Below, piece after piece: positions 37,501 through 48,434 of a stretch of DNA of 64,000 nt. A program made the translations under genes and the position numbers. The notes below the pieces were generated by a model, which did not search any database, was not told where the DNA came from, and worked only from the letters and a program-made list of their open reading frames with translations. The stretch's first letter is position 1; each line of letters opens with the position of its first letter. The stretch lies in the NCBI GenBank assembly GCA_030141605.1, contig JAQGDQ010002371.1:442547-506546 (forward strand), given 5' to 3'. The stretch is from Tubiluchus corallicola. Taxonomy: Eukaryota > Priapulida > Priapulimorpha > Priapulimorphida > Tubiluchidae.

Positions 37501-40500
37501 GTAGAATGATTTACTAGTAAGATCTTGCTTGGGAACAAGAGAAAAAGAAAACTAAGTAAGGTTTTAGCTAGCTGTTAAAACTGTTATTATTATCAGGAAG
37601 GGCTGCGAAGCGTTGTCAAGTGTACACAAATGCGTTGTCTGGTACACTTAACGTTTAACCTTTTCACGATCATCATCAATCGCTGGACCTGTGAAAAGGC
37701 TTATTGTACTGTTTCTTGACATTAAGAATTATCTCCGTGCTTGTTAAATTGGCTATACTTTTCTTAGAACATTTTCCTCCTTTGGATATGCTGCATAGCT
37801 TTAGTTTTTTATTTGAAACAAATTTTAAAACAAAACAGAATTTGATCAAATTTTACTTACCATACACGTTGTTATTTCATCCAAGTTAGTATCAATGACA
37901 TCGTTTAGCTTTATATAGTCGCTAGTTCCACGTATAGGAAATGTAACCATCGTCGCGTCGGTTTCAACTTGTGGTGCAACTTCAACGTAAAAACACGTAG
38001 GTGTTAAGCCTGGAATTAAAAAACCTAAAATAAAGCCTGAGTACTAATTAGAAATTTAAACGACAAAGTTGATACGTTTGCAGAAATCTTACAATTCAAG
38101 CATTAAAATCACTTAATCCTGGTAGATTCTGCTTCTGTGACGTTGAATGCTTTTACTTTACATGTCAACAAATGAACAATGTAAAAGTAAACAATAAAGT
38201 TTGTTACTCCAAATGAAATGAGATCAAATTTGTTTCAAGGTCACAATTTTGGCTTCATTGACTCCAATATGCTGACTATGTATAAGAACTGCGCTTTATG
38301 TGAATTTAGTTTTGACATGAAACTGAAGGCCGGTTTTAAGCCAATCAGACAGATTTGTTCAAATTGGGCCTCGCGCACACGCGCTAGCGGAGGATGTTAT
38401 GACGCATTAATGAGTGTCTAGTGTGCACGAAGTTTCGTGATACTATGCAGGCAGTTAAACTATCCTGTCTCTCTTCGTATATCTATGTTTCAATGTTTTT
38501 GCTGATCATTTTGTAATTTCAGATTATCGCCACCATTTACCTTTTAAAAAGATAACTGGCGAGCCCTACATGGATTAGTTTTCTCGTCATTAGATTTTAA
38601 TTTTACTAATTTGTGAATGATGTTCAAATCCTCAACACGGAAAGAGCGACACAGGGCGAAGTTATCTGAGCAGCAATCATAAACGAGCACTGGCAAAGAC
38701 TAATGCAGCCGAAAATGAACAACGTGCTGAGGATGAAGAAAACAAGAACAACTCAGAAAATGACAACACAGCCATGAGTCCAATGATTTTGAAAGATTTT
38801 TTTATAAAAAAGCCAGATTAGTCTTTTTTGAGAAAACCTATGCACAAAGAGTATATCAGTAATTATTGTGACTTAGTATAAGTCACATTAAAACTTTCAT
38901 ATGGGCTTTCAATTTTTAGTATATCATTGTGGCTAATGGTGGAACATCAAGATCTCGGCGCTTTTTGGCTGAAACTAGCGTACAACACAAAGCATAAAAT
39001 ATCAATCTTCAGCTTCAGCTTTCGAAGGATAGGGGGCAAAAATTTTCTAAATGGACTCCGCGTCGGCCCTGGCTGAGGTATAATCCTGTACATGCTATCC
39101 GCAAAAAAATCAGCAAAATAAGGTTATTTGCAGATGACTGCAGTATGTGTTGACAAATTTGCACTGCACAAGATCGGGTTTTACTTCAGAATGACAATAC
39201 TTTGCAAAATTGGGCAGTTTATGCTTTTCAGCACAATTAAATGAGATTCTGCAGATGAAGATTAAAGTTTTTGTTCACATAATAGTTAAGCAATGTACAA
39301 TTTGAAATTGAAGACTAGGCGAGGTATATCGGTGTTACATTTAAGCAAAAACCAGGAATACCAATAACCATGTCGACATTATGGCAAAACAGGCAGCCAC
39401 TTAGAATTTTTTACAACTCGACCTGAACAACAGACAGAAACAATAAAACAACATAATTACATCTCGCTGGTAAGGTCGGAGATGAAGTACAACACAACAA
39501 TCTGGAACCAACACTTTAAAAGGATAGTCATACATCGGAAAAAAATCAAAAGACGGGCAACTAGGTTTGTACTCAGTGACTATCATAATCATAGCAGTAT
39601 ATCAAACTCAGGAAAAAGTCACAATTAGTTTTGGCTGCGATTAGAGTTAGTGTACACGTGCAATTACCTTCTATATCATCAACTCCAAATTTAACTGCCT
39701 TTCTAAACTTGTGAAGGTAGGGCTGCAATGGGTTGAAATATCCTGTAAATAATAATATTTCAAATTAAGTTACAAGCTAAAAACTGCGCAATTAAAATCA
39801 AATTTATTTTTACATATTAAAACTCAGATCTTGCGTTTTTTTAAGACACCATGTGCAGTGGTGTAGGGTGGATTTGACTGCTCTATGTGGTACCTGTATT
39901 TATATAGTTAGATTTACTGTTTACCTATTTTTAGCAGGCTTTGTGATTTTTAATGGCCTTGAAGCTTTTACAGTCTTTTTCTTTGTACTTTCCATGCGAT
40001 TATGAGATACTTCTATTGTTTGTTATGAAACCCTTCTGCCTTGAAGATGAAGGATGCGCGGTAAAAGTGGCACAGGAAAAAATGACAGTAAAATGGCACT
40101 GGTAAAAATGGCTCGAATGGAAAAGAATGTAAAAACGGCACAGAAAAATGGCACATACGTTATTTTGATGCAATTAATTTTAATAATAAAACTAGAATGC
40201 GCTCAGTAGAAGCAGATCTCTGCCAAAGCTGAACAATCCTAAACTTATTCGTCTGATTCTTCTGATTAAAAAAAACAACACAAAGATAAACATTGTCCCA
40301 CATAGTGCTTACCTATCGTTTAACAATTCATTTTGGTAATTGTAATAGACTGACAGATATATACCTACCAAGTCATTTATTAGGCTATACACATTAATAA
40401 AAAAAGTTAGGTGGAGATAACAAAAAAGAAGTACTAAACCCTCACTACACATTAATAAAGAAAGTTGAGTGGAGATAGCAAAAAAGAAGAACTAAACACT

Positions 40501-41825
40501 CCGTCTGAGATCTTCATGGAGTACTTCACGAATATTTTTTGTACGTAGTGTTCGGTTAAGTTTTGAGAAAAAAGAACCGGCACAAAGATTCCCATTTTGG
40601 CACCCCCTAAGCCCGCCTTTCTTCACAAAGTTTCTTAGAAATCTGTTAGATAGTTTTTGCATAATAGGCTTACTGCCTCAACAGACGAAAACAGTCAAAC
40701 AAACAGACAAACGAACAAACTGTGTTGAAGTATGGCTTCTTTGGCAGAAGTAGCTAAAATAATTATTCCCATTATCCCCCACTATAACCCTAACCTCAAA
40801 CACATATACTTACACCAACCCTAAATACTTTACCAGGCGTACCATTTTTATCTACTTTCTATTTGTGCCATTTTTTTCTGCGCCATTTTATTCTTGAACC
40901 ATTTTTACTGTGATATTTTTTCTGTGCCATTTTTTACTTACATTCGCGTTGAAAGTATGATATATTTTATTATAATAATTTCTAAAAAAAAAATAAATTG
41001 TTTAGATTTGCATGTGTAGTTCATTATCGTTATACTCTAAGTGTTCGGTTTATGTAACGGCGTATCAGAAGATCTATGCAGATGAGTGTGCAGATACCAA
41101 ACCATGTAGTGTTTTATATATGATACAAATAATTTTAAATTGAACTTTATCGGCAGCCAGGCCGTGCGATCAATGATAAAAAGTAATTAGAAGGAAGGTT
41201 TAAAACTTGAAACACTGTTAATATTGTCATTGCAGCTTTCCTAGTTTGACTCAGGGCGCACACGAATGCAAAACCCGCTTGCAATAACTTGTATGAGACA
41301 GACTTTTACTCGTTTGAGGACTCAAACATTTTACCAACTTTGTTTATTAACGTGCTTTAATTTTCTGTTTCAGACAAATTGATCGCGCTGTTGTCTGTCT
41401 CAGACTAAACCAGGAGCCGGTTTCACAAAGCCGTCACTAAGTTAACGACGTCGTTATTACATTTTACTAACGGCTTTGTGAAATCGGGCCCAGAACAGAT
41501 CAACAAAAACAATTGTTTTGATCACGTGTCATCATCACCCATGACACAGTTTGCTTCATACAAAAGTTGTCGTATGCAGGAAAATTTTGTCTGAGACAAT
41601 TTCGGTCAAAAAACTTTTCGCAGATAATTTTCCTACCATATGCAACTAATATAATTAGTCAGTTTTCTACAGTTTGATAAGGCCGCACACTTTACAAAGT
41701 AGCTTACCCGATATATTTCCAGCCTTTCTCCTTCCGTAGCCGCTGCTTCCCCTGTATGCATTACGACTTCCACCTGATTGCGCCATTATATCCAGACAAG
41801 CAAAAACAAATCCAGCCACGGAATA
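28567..41825 (-). CDS. Divergent pentraxin-like gene, locus C (5' end and two junctions uncertain)
   Basis: Minus-strand exons: 41708-41825, 39668-39742, 37861-38009, 36406-36560, 32009-32128, 31070-31217, 28567-28856. The first begins mid-gene with a hydrophobic signal-like stretch (VAGFVFACLDIMAQS), so an upstream start exon is expected; a 21-base candidate is at 44508-44528. Pentraxin features are FPIRGTSDYIKLNDV, TTCM|WVKTDVP across an intron, NNQWHSVCAGYDTTTN and GGYLIFGQDQTDGGTGFTAS. Of the calcium-site pattern seen in copy B (D-Q-D, then E and Q), the third and fourth positions are Thr here. Exons 5 and 6 each end with two leftover bases, while the following exons need one, so as modelled the frame breaks twice. 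The last exon is open for 95 residues and keeps the C-terminal extension. It is either partly decayed or spliced differently from my model. Confidence 0.7.
29585..30924 (+). mobile_element. hAT-type transposon, 1.34 kb, copy in block C1
   Basis: Terminal inverted repeats begin CAGTGCCGGATTAA and end TTAATCTGGCACTG. Perfect 8-bp target duplications AGAAAATC flank it at 29577-29584 and 30925-30932. It contains no recognisable hAT transposase; instead it carries a broken gag-like reading frame. It lies in the intron between the last two pentraxin-like exons of locus C. The same element with the same target site is in C2, so it was inserted before that duplication. Confidence 0.92.
30083..30582 (+). 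pseudogene. Broken gag-like reading frame inside the hAT-type element (C1)
   Basis: Frame 30083-30379 reads through VEDFADWLSFQAIPL, NSWLLNWMELDVTRILRGL and CMNVMPFEQDPNECIDN and then stops. The following frame, 30397-30582, carries MVHDQMIIGLKVVHIRRKLL and SEKKLTFSIVIDI. The later part resembles the C-terminal half of Ty3/gypsy Gag (a D-x-x-x-D-x-x-I-x-G-x-x-x-x-x-x-R-x-x-L-L pattern). In C2 the two parts are one open frame. The gag assignment rests on pattern only. Confidence 0.5.
33203..33558. repeat. 42-bp minisatellite, about 8.4 units
   Basis: Unit GTTAGCCAGTTGCATGTAAT then ATCGGCCACCATATAGGGTAAT. Variants alternate TTGCATG, GGCATATA and GGCATG, and ACCATATAG, ACCACATAG and GCCATATAG. 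Units 3-5 and units 6-8 carry nearly the same variant order, so a 126-bp higher-order unit seems to have been duplicated. Because 42 is a multiple of three, long apparent ORFs appear in two minus-strand frames; they are not genes. It lies in the intron between locus C exons 4 and 5. Confidence 0.95.
33560..36405. other. Remainder of locus C intron 4, nothing recognised
   Basis: AT-rich intronic DNA. A short direct repeat (GTTTCCACTGCGTCCGCACT near 34128 and GTTTCCATTGAGTCCGCACT near 34200) hints at an old small element. No gene is supported. Confidence 0.45.
39050..39612 (+). mobile_element. Non-LTR retrotransposon RT fragment in a locus C intron
   Basis: Forward-strand, frame-broken similarity to the 3' half of a CR1/jockey-type reverse transcriptase. 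It includes KIRLFADDCSMC (the catalytic F/YADD box near 39118-39150), NDNTLQNWAVYA, and the conserved tail ISLVRSEMKYNTTIWNQHF and RRATRFVLSDYHNHSSIS. Stops and shifts make it a fossil. It lies just beyond exon 2 of the pentraxin-like gene, on the opposite strand. Confidence 0.8.
40060..40960. mobile_element. MITE family with TGGCACA/TGTGCCA termini, copy 3
   Basis: Homologous to 26990-27970. The left end has repeated AAAATGGCACAG-like units and the right end their complement (TGTGCCATTTTTTTCTGCGCC). Shared inner landmarks include TTATTTTGATGCA, AATAAAACTAGAATGCGCTC and GTGTTGAAGTATGGCTTC. It lies in a locus C intron and is non-coding. Confidence 0.65.
41417..41488. repeat. 72-base hairpin
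   Basis: CCGGTTTCACAAAGCCGT and ACGGCTTTGTGAAATCGGG form inverted arms around a loop that itself contains the palindrome AACGACGTCGTT. It could be a minimal MITE or a remnant of one. It lies just upstream, on the plus strand, of the exon at 41708-41825. Confidence 0.7.
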
Positions 41826-42079
41826 CTAAAATAAATAGACAAATAGTTGTGCATCACTTTCTTTTTTCAGAGATGTTTAAGCTGCATTGTTATAATATTG
41901 TACTGTTTATGGCAATAAATTATCCACTAATACTAGAAAGGAAATTGATTTTATTTTTTGTGGACAAAGACTTTTGCGCGACTTACATAATACCATGTGT
42001 GAAAGTTTGACTGTAATAAGTTATGCTGCAGAGGAGCAAGTCACTGCAGAAAACCAAATCCGTAAAGCAAGTGTGAATG

Positions 42080-42400
42080 TTGGATTTGACCGAGTTACAC
42101 TGCACATGATTCATACACCAAATGTAAATGTTAGATCGGGTCAAGTTACACTGCATAGGATTTTAACTGTACCAAGTGTATATGATAAACTAGACTGAAA
42201 TGCATTGCAGAGCATAAAGTATGTATTAAGTGAAAATGTCAGTATGGATCAAGTTACACTGTAAACGACCTAGTCCGCATCAAGTCAGACTGGACCGAGT
42301 TACATTGTATAGGGAAGAACCTGTGCCAAGTGCAAAAACCTATCTAACTTGCACTGAAACAGACTTAATCCGCATCAAGCATAGCAGAGTTACACAACAG
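42080..42400. repeat. Degenerate tandem repeat
   Basis: Several diverged units of roughly 50-60 bases share GGACCGAGTTACACTGTATAGG-like and CCAAGTGTAAATG-like phrases (near 42085, 42137, 42248, 42295 and 42388). Short ORFs in this stretch follow from the repeat and are not supported as genes. Confidence 0.5.
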
Positions 42401-42449
42401 AGGCCAATTAAATACAGGCCAAGTTTAAATGCCAGACTGAGGCAAGACT

Positions 42450-45200
42450 AGTAAGACGTTTTGGTCTGAACTAGCTTTGTCAGTGTAAATCGGGTATTAA
42501 TAAAGAAATTATTTCAAATGGCATGTACTTTTTGGCTTCTAAGTTTTAATAAAATTTGAACGTTTTGAATTTTTAAATGCTACTTGCGATAATGAAATTA
42601 TTTCAACTGAAAAGCTTACCCATCTCTTCATTGATAAAGGAAGACCTTTATTTACTAAAAGGTAAGCGAGACGAAAAAGATTCTAGATATATTCGTTTGG
42701 ACCACCACAACAAACTGCTGTTGCGGCGTAGTCGACAAGAATGTTATAAAGTAGCCTTTGAAGTAAGTGACCTGTGGTAAAGAGAAAAATTACTGCTATA
42801 TGCAATGTTACCAAAACGTTTTTGTGACGTTTTTGACACGCGTTTCTGCCTAATAATTTATTTACTTTTACATTTATTGTTTCACTTCGGATTCGAGGTT
42901 CATATCAAATTCAAATTACAAACAAACACAGACAAATGAATATAAAGTTACAAAACTCACAAATTACTGTCGTTTACCGATATTTAAGAGACGAATACCC
43001 GCAAAAAAATATATATAAAAAAACAAATATAGATAAATAGATAATACATTCAAATTACCGACATATTCAGACATGAAGCTCAAAAATCAAAATGAATATT
43101 AATAATACGCAAAATTGTATTACACCAAGGACCTTGATTACACCTAGACACACAAATTTATGACACAATTATTATCATATCATATCACATTTATCATATA
43201 ATATAAAGTTAAAGCACTTTAATTAGACGAATAAAAATAATCTACACACTACTCCTGAGCAAGTGAGTGGGTTGCACCAAACTGGTGATGACATTACTAT
43301 TTAAAGTCGCAATTAAAGAACTATATACAATACTTCAGAGCCTACAAGATAAACTATACAAATAGTTTCTTAAAGTAAAACCAAACTACCCTGTGCTTGA
43401 CAAACAAAGCTCTTACACTGTAGTCAAATGGCTTCTTAGTTTACGTAGTGACAATTATGAGGCACCTTCAATTTTTCTATGTTATGATTGTTGCGTCTCC
43501 AAATTACCATACCGTTAAAGAAGTGGTGTGTCCGAGAAATAAATACAGTAACGACAAGAGAACATTTGAAAAACTTTTAAATAAGCTTATTGGCTCGTAG
43601 TCAAAGCAACGACCGTTGTTACTGCCTCCACGAGTATATTGGGAAGCCGCTTATACCTTTAAAGGCGTTTTAATCCATAAGCCTTGTTATGCTACTATTA
43701 AATTTCACTTTTTAGCCTTGTTATGGACCGGCTCTGACAGCAAAAACTAGCGTTGACACGGTACAGGAATTACCAGTGAACCATAACAAATTGCCGCTAA
43801 CAATAATGTAAGTTGCTTTCAGCTAAAACCAGGCGCAGCAATAAAAAAGTCACTCGATTATATTTACAGTTATTTATTCATTTACCTATATTTTCTTAAT
43901 AATTTACTTTACAATTGACGCGCTACGTCAGTCTGTTACATTGTTGTGAGCGTGGCTGTACGTTTATTGTTAACGGAAAAGATCACAACTTTAAAGCAAA
44001 TGAAACTTTAATTACACGATTTAACGCTAAAAAATAACTATGTAGCAAGCTTTTTCCGTAGTAACTAAGACAAAGGAAGTATAAGTTCTTTATTCCTTCA
44101 CAAGATGTTGGTGATAGCCAAGAAGCCTACATGACTATGATAATACAGTTTGTAGTCTGCTGGACTGAATGAAAAAAAATCCAGTACCGCGTACTCCGTT
44201 CAAATAGACATGTCATTCACTATATGAAATTGTTTTTCAATAAGAAACAATGCTAAAGGACAAGAAAAGGGATACCTGAAGTAGGTTTCAGAAAAATCAC
44301 CTTAAAAGTTATATTATTTTATAGAAACTTTGTGCATGTACCGTACTCGCGTTGAAAGAATTTTTTGTTTGTTTTCATTTTAAATCTGTTCCGACCGCGC
44401 CATTACATGACGTCATATACGCACAACGTAAATCAGAGGAAGAAAAGGAAATGTTAAACTATGTCCCAAAAAAATTTCCATGCAAAGAGACTTAGCATTT
44501 CGCTTACCTGCTTGAAAGACGTATGTAACTAGAAAAGAAAATTATTAGTTATTTAAAATGTTTTCACCAATTGGTAAAATGTCGTTGAAACACCTCCCGG
44601 TGCACTGCTCACTAACCGAAAACGTATTTTTAATTTTATTGACAAGAAACAGTAATCTAAAATTTAGCTTAGCTAGTGACATGTGCGCTACGAATGTTCT
44701 GATTATTACTTGGCTGCGTCTAGCGGTCACCGCTGAAATTTAAATGTACATGTTTTATACAGCGTTACTTCCGACACAAGCCCTGTATGCAAAAAGACAG
44801 TGCGTAAGTAGTATAAAATTTAAAGAGACGAATTATTAAATTTTATGTAAGTGGATTGTTTTTTGCGCTTTGACCGTTGGCACGCAAATCACTGCATGCT
44901 TCACTTATTTTTTTAAGAAATTAAATGAACCAAAAACTTCAGCCTATATGACTGCGATTTCACTAAGAAAAATCGACCTAGTTATGTATGGGTGACGATT
45001 AGAAGTTCCATAGTCGAAACTAAAACTATAAATGAAACTGGATTTTTAAAAAAATAAGAAATCAGTACAATGCGTTTGACGCCTTAGTACTTAGTAGGCG
45101 TACAAGTATAAATGAATTGTTGAACAGAAAATGGCAATCATAATTGGCCGATATTTAAGCCATAATAAGATTTATTTAATGTTTATTTTGTTTTATAATC
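42450..45200. other. AT-rich region, no gene recognised
   Basis: No family-like ORF and no clear repeat apart from a possible 21-base exon at 44508-44528. On the minus strand this is the expected location of the promoter and first exon of locus C. Confidence 0.45.
44508..44528 (-). other. Candidate 21-base exon upstream of locus C
   Basis: On the minus strand TTTTCTTTTCTAG precedes a 21-base open segment (seven codons, LHTSFKQ), followed by the strong donor GTAAGC. It is phase 0 at both ends and would extend the signal-like peptide of the exon at 41708-41825 with a basic residue. No ATG is present, so a further upstream exon would be needed. Splice-site evidence only. Confidence 0.25.
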
Positions 45201-45215
45201 CTTCAAATTGGTACA

Positions 45216-45772
<557 letters not shown>

Positions 45773-45957
45773 AAGCCACATTTAATTAAGTTATTAAATT
45801 TTGTGATCAAAAGGAATGAATTTCGGACTGGATTTTTCGCGGAGACATACAGTGACCCAGTCGTTTAAAGCGTCTTCTTGTAAGTAAAATGTCACTGGTT
45901 CAAATACAAGCTGTATTCCAAATTTTTTCCGTCGTTCAAGTTAAGCATCAAAATTGT

Positions 45958-46065
45958 AATTTTGCGTCGTGACTTTTTGACCCGCTTGAGTTAGGACCCG
46001 AAAATTGAAAATATGTCCATCTTTGATGAAAAATTACTCCTACAAGAAGCGCCACCTACCAAGAC
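45958..46065. repeat. Short dispersed repeat E, copy 1
   Basis: Shares GTCGTGACTTTTTGACCCGC and GAGTTAGGACCCGAAAA with the segment at 46521-46627, about 560 bp to the right. Non-coding. Confidence 0.5.
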
Positions 46066-46520
46066 GGAGCACAGTGGTGATTGTTTCAATTTTCTATCCA
46101 ACGATGTGCCACACAGCTGCCACTGCCACAGGCCAGCCATGCTACGCCCGTATTTCTGGACCAATGTCGGTACCATACTTATATATTGCAGGTATCAACA
46201 TGGTTTCCCTTAAACGCTCAGTGAACGAAAGCCATACAGAGACTTACCATGTATCATTTGTTTCGCCCTAAAACGTAAAGTAGAATCGCGTGCGCCACTC
46301 AAAATTGCGAGTTTCATTTAGCCATAAAGTGGCGATATGTAAGATGCTAGATACTGAGAATGTGCACATTCAGAATCTGGTTAAATTTTTGCTCTATGAG
46401 GCTTAGTTCTGAGATACGAATCTTTTAGGAATAACTAAAAAACTAGACAGGGCTACTTGACCAAATTTGGTTTACTTTGGTCTACCCAAATAGCCAGGGT
46501 AGAAGGTCACCTTGCCTTAT

Positions 46521-46627
46521 AATTTTGGGTCGTGACCCTTTGACCCGCCTGAGTTATGACCCGAAAACCGTCGAAATATGTTTATTTTTGAAAAGCTATT
46601 GTTCTTATAAGAAGTACAACTTATCCA
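46521..46627. repeat. Short dispersed repeat E, copy 2
   Basis: Shares GTCGTGACCCTTTGACCCGC and GAGTTATGACCCGAAAA with 45958-46065. The pair lies in the gap between compound repeat D1 and duplicate B. The overlapping minus-strand 143-codon ORF shows no family likeness. Confidence 0.5.
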
Positions 46628-48390
46628 AACAAAAATAAGCAAGTAAAGTACTAGGCCTTGGTTATAAACACCCGCCCCTTTTGGTCGAACCCGAACTGTT
46701 GCTGTTTCACAAGGTGTTAAACATGCAGTTGTCAATGCAATTCTTAATATCTTGGGCAATAGGAAAAAAACGACATGGCTTCCTTTAAAGGTTCTGTAAA
46801 AATACATAACATAACAGATTTGCCATGAAACATAGAATAAGATTTTTTGTTTATCCGAAAATAACCGAAATATAGCAAATTGCACAAACGAGATGTTTCC
46901 CTTAATATATGAGACGAAGGGGTCGAAATGCCTAATTTGCGAAGCCATATCTCTTAAAAAAGCCTAACGGAAGCTATTTTGAATCACGTTACTCACCACT
47001 GAAATCCTGAAAACAGAACTGTCCTTGTGGCCCTAGGCTGAGAAATCAATAAGACCTCAAGGTCTTAATTTTTGCGGTAACTCACCAACACTTTATCTTT
47101 ACGTTACTCAAGGCAAAGGCACCACTTACCTAGATGGCAGCGGTAAAGTGCAGAGAACCACAGAATGGTAATATACAATGTAAATTTCTATTCTGTGGTT
47201 CTCTGCAATTTACCGATGACAGTTTTGAGCCTGAGCAGACCAGGTGTACTGACTTAATGTCAGGTTTAAAAGGAAAAGAAGACTAAAAAGACTGATACTC
47301 GCTGCTCTTTTCTTTGGCTTTGTGTTGAGTAGTAGATGTGTGTAGCCACTAAAATTACTATCATTACATTCATTTGCAGAAATGCCATGAGGCATGTTAA
47401 TCCTAAATAAAGCATGTTTGAGAAATTGCAGGCTGAAATAAGTTAGTATCGGTTTATCTAAAATGTTTTTGTGAGTTACAACTTACAATAGTAATATTAA
47501 AACAATTATGATCATTGCAAAATTGGTCAGTAACTTCTGATCTAGGTAAAATATAGTTTTCATAAAATTTAACCAGAAATGTTAATTATAATCTCTAATT
47601 ACTGTGCATTTTTAACCCAGAAAGTTGTGAATAACAGTCTATTTTTAGATCATAGATTTGATCTGGAGTATACAGTATATTATTGTTTATACAGCCAGCA
47701 ATGGAACACTATACAGGACTCCTATAGTTTCCGTACAGCTGTAGTTTAGTAAATAAATTGTTTGCCTTCTTATTTGATATATTCCAAGATTATTTTTGGT
47801 CGTCTGTGGTGTTTGTAATGCTGTGATGTAATTTGTGTAAGATTGTGTGACTTAGCACATGTGTGTGCAAATTGTTAAATGCACCAGAGATACCAGTGAC
47901 CTCACCGACAAAATTAAAGCAACTTATTTTTGCCTGTACAAAGCTTTTAATCAATTTTTAAATGTAAGATGGTTATCACAAATGTCTAAATTATATTTTG
48001 ACATCTAATCATATTTTGTCTTCAGCATTTAATAAACTTAGAGATAATATTTATTTAATTTTTCAAATTAATTAAGTGTACAGCAATAATGGTTAATGGC
48101 TTTTATAATTTAAATAAAGTTTCACACTGCAACAAAATAATAAAAGAATTATCATTAAATTTTTGTGTTTAATTTTAATAATGCTGTATTAACCTAGTAA
48201 CATTTATGTTTAAAATGAATGTGTTTGTTATACTAGCTTTTATGCAGAAGTGTTTCAACATTAAATCAAACCTATTTTCTAAAACTAGAAAAGACAACGC
48301 AATGCTGCTGGCAATCTAATAGACAGGCCTATTTAATCTAATTTTTTATTGGGGGAAAAACTTATCAGTCCCAACATACCTATCGAGATT

Positions 48391-48396
48391 TTTATT
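48391..48396 (-). terminator. Candidate poly(A) signal, pentraxin copy B
   Basis: AATAAA on the minus strand about 40 bases after the stop codon, matching the position in copy A. Confidence 0.55.
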
Positions 48397-48434
48397 CTTG
48401 CATTCGTAGTTTTCTGTATAGCTACTGTAGCACC

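Noticed and set aside
38560-38820. Lys/Glu/Asn-rich open stretch ending ILKDFFIKKPD
   Set aside because: Faintly like the N-terminus of a hAT transposase, but too short and without the BED or catalytic regions.
46517-46948. 143-codon minus ORF
   Set aside because: No family likeness. It overlaps dispersed repeat E and AT-rich DNA.
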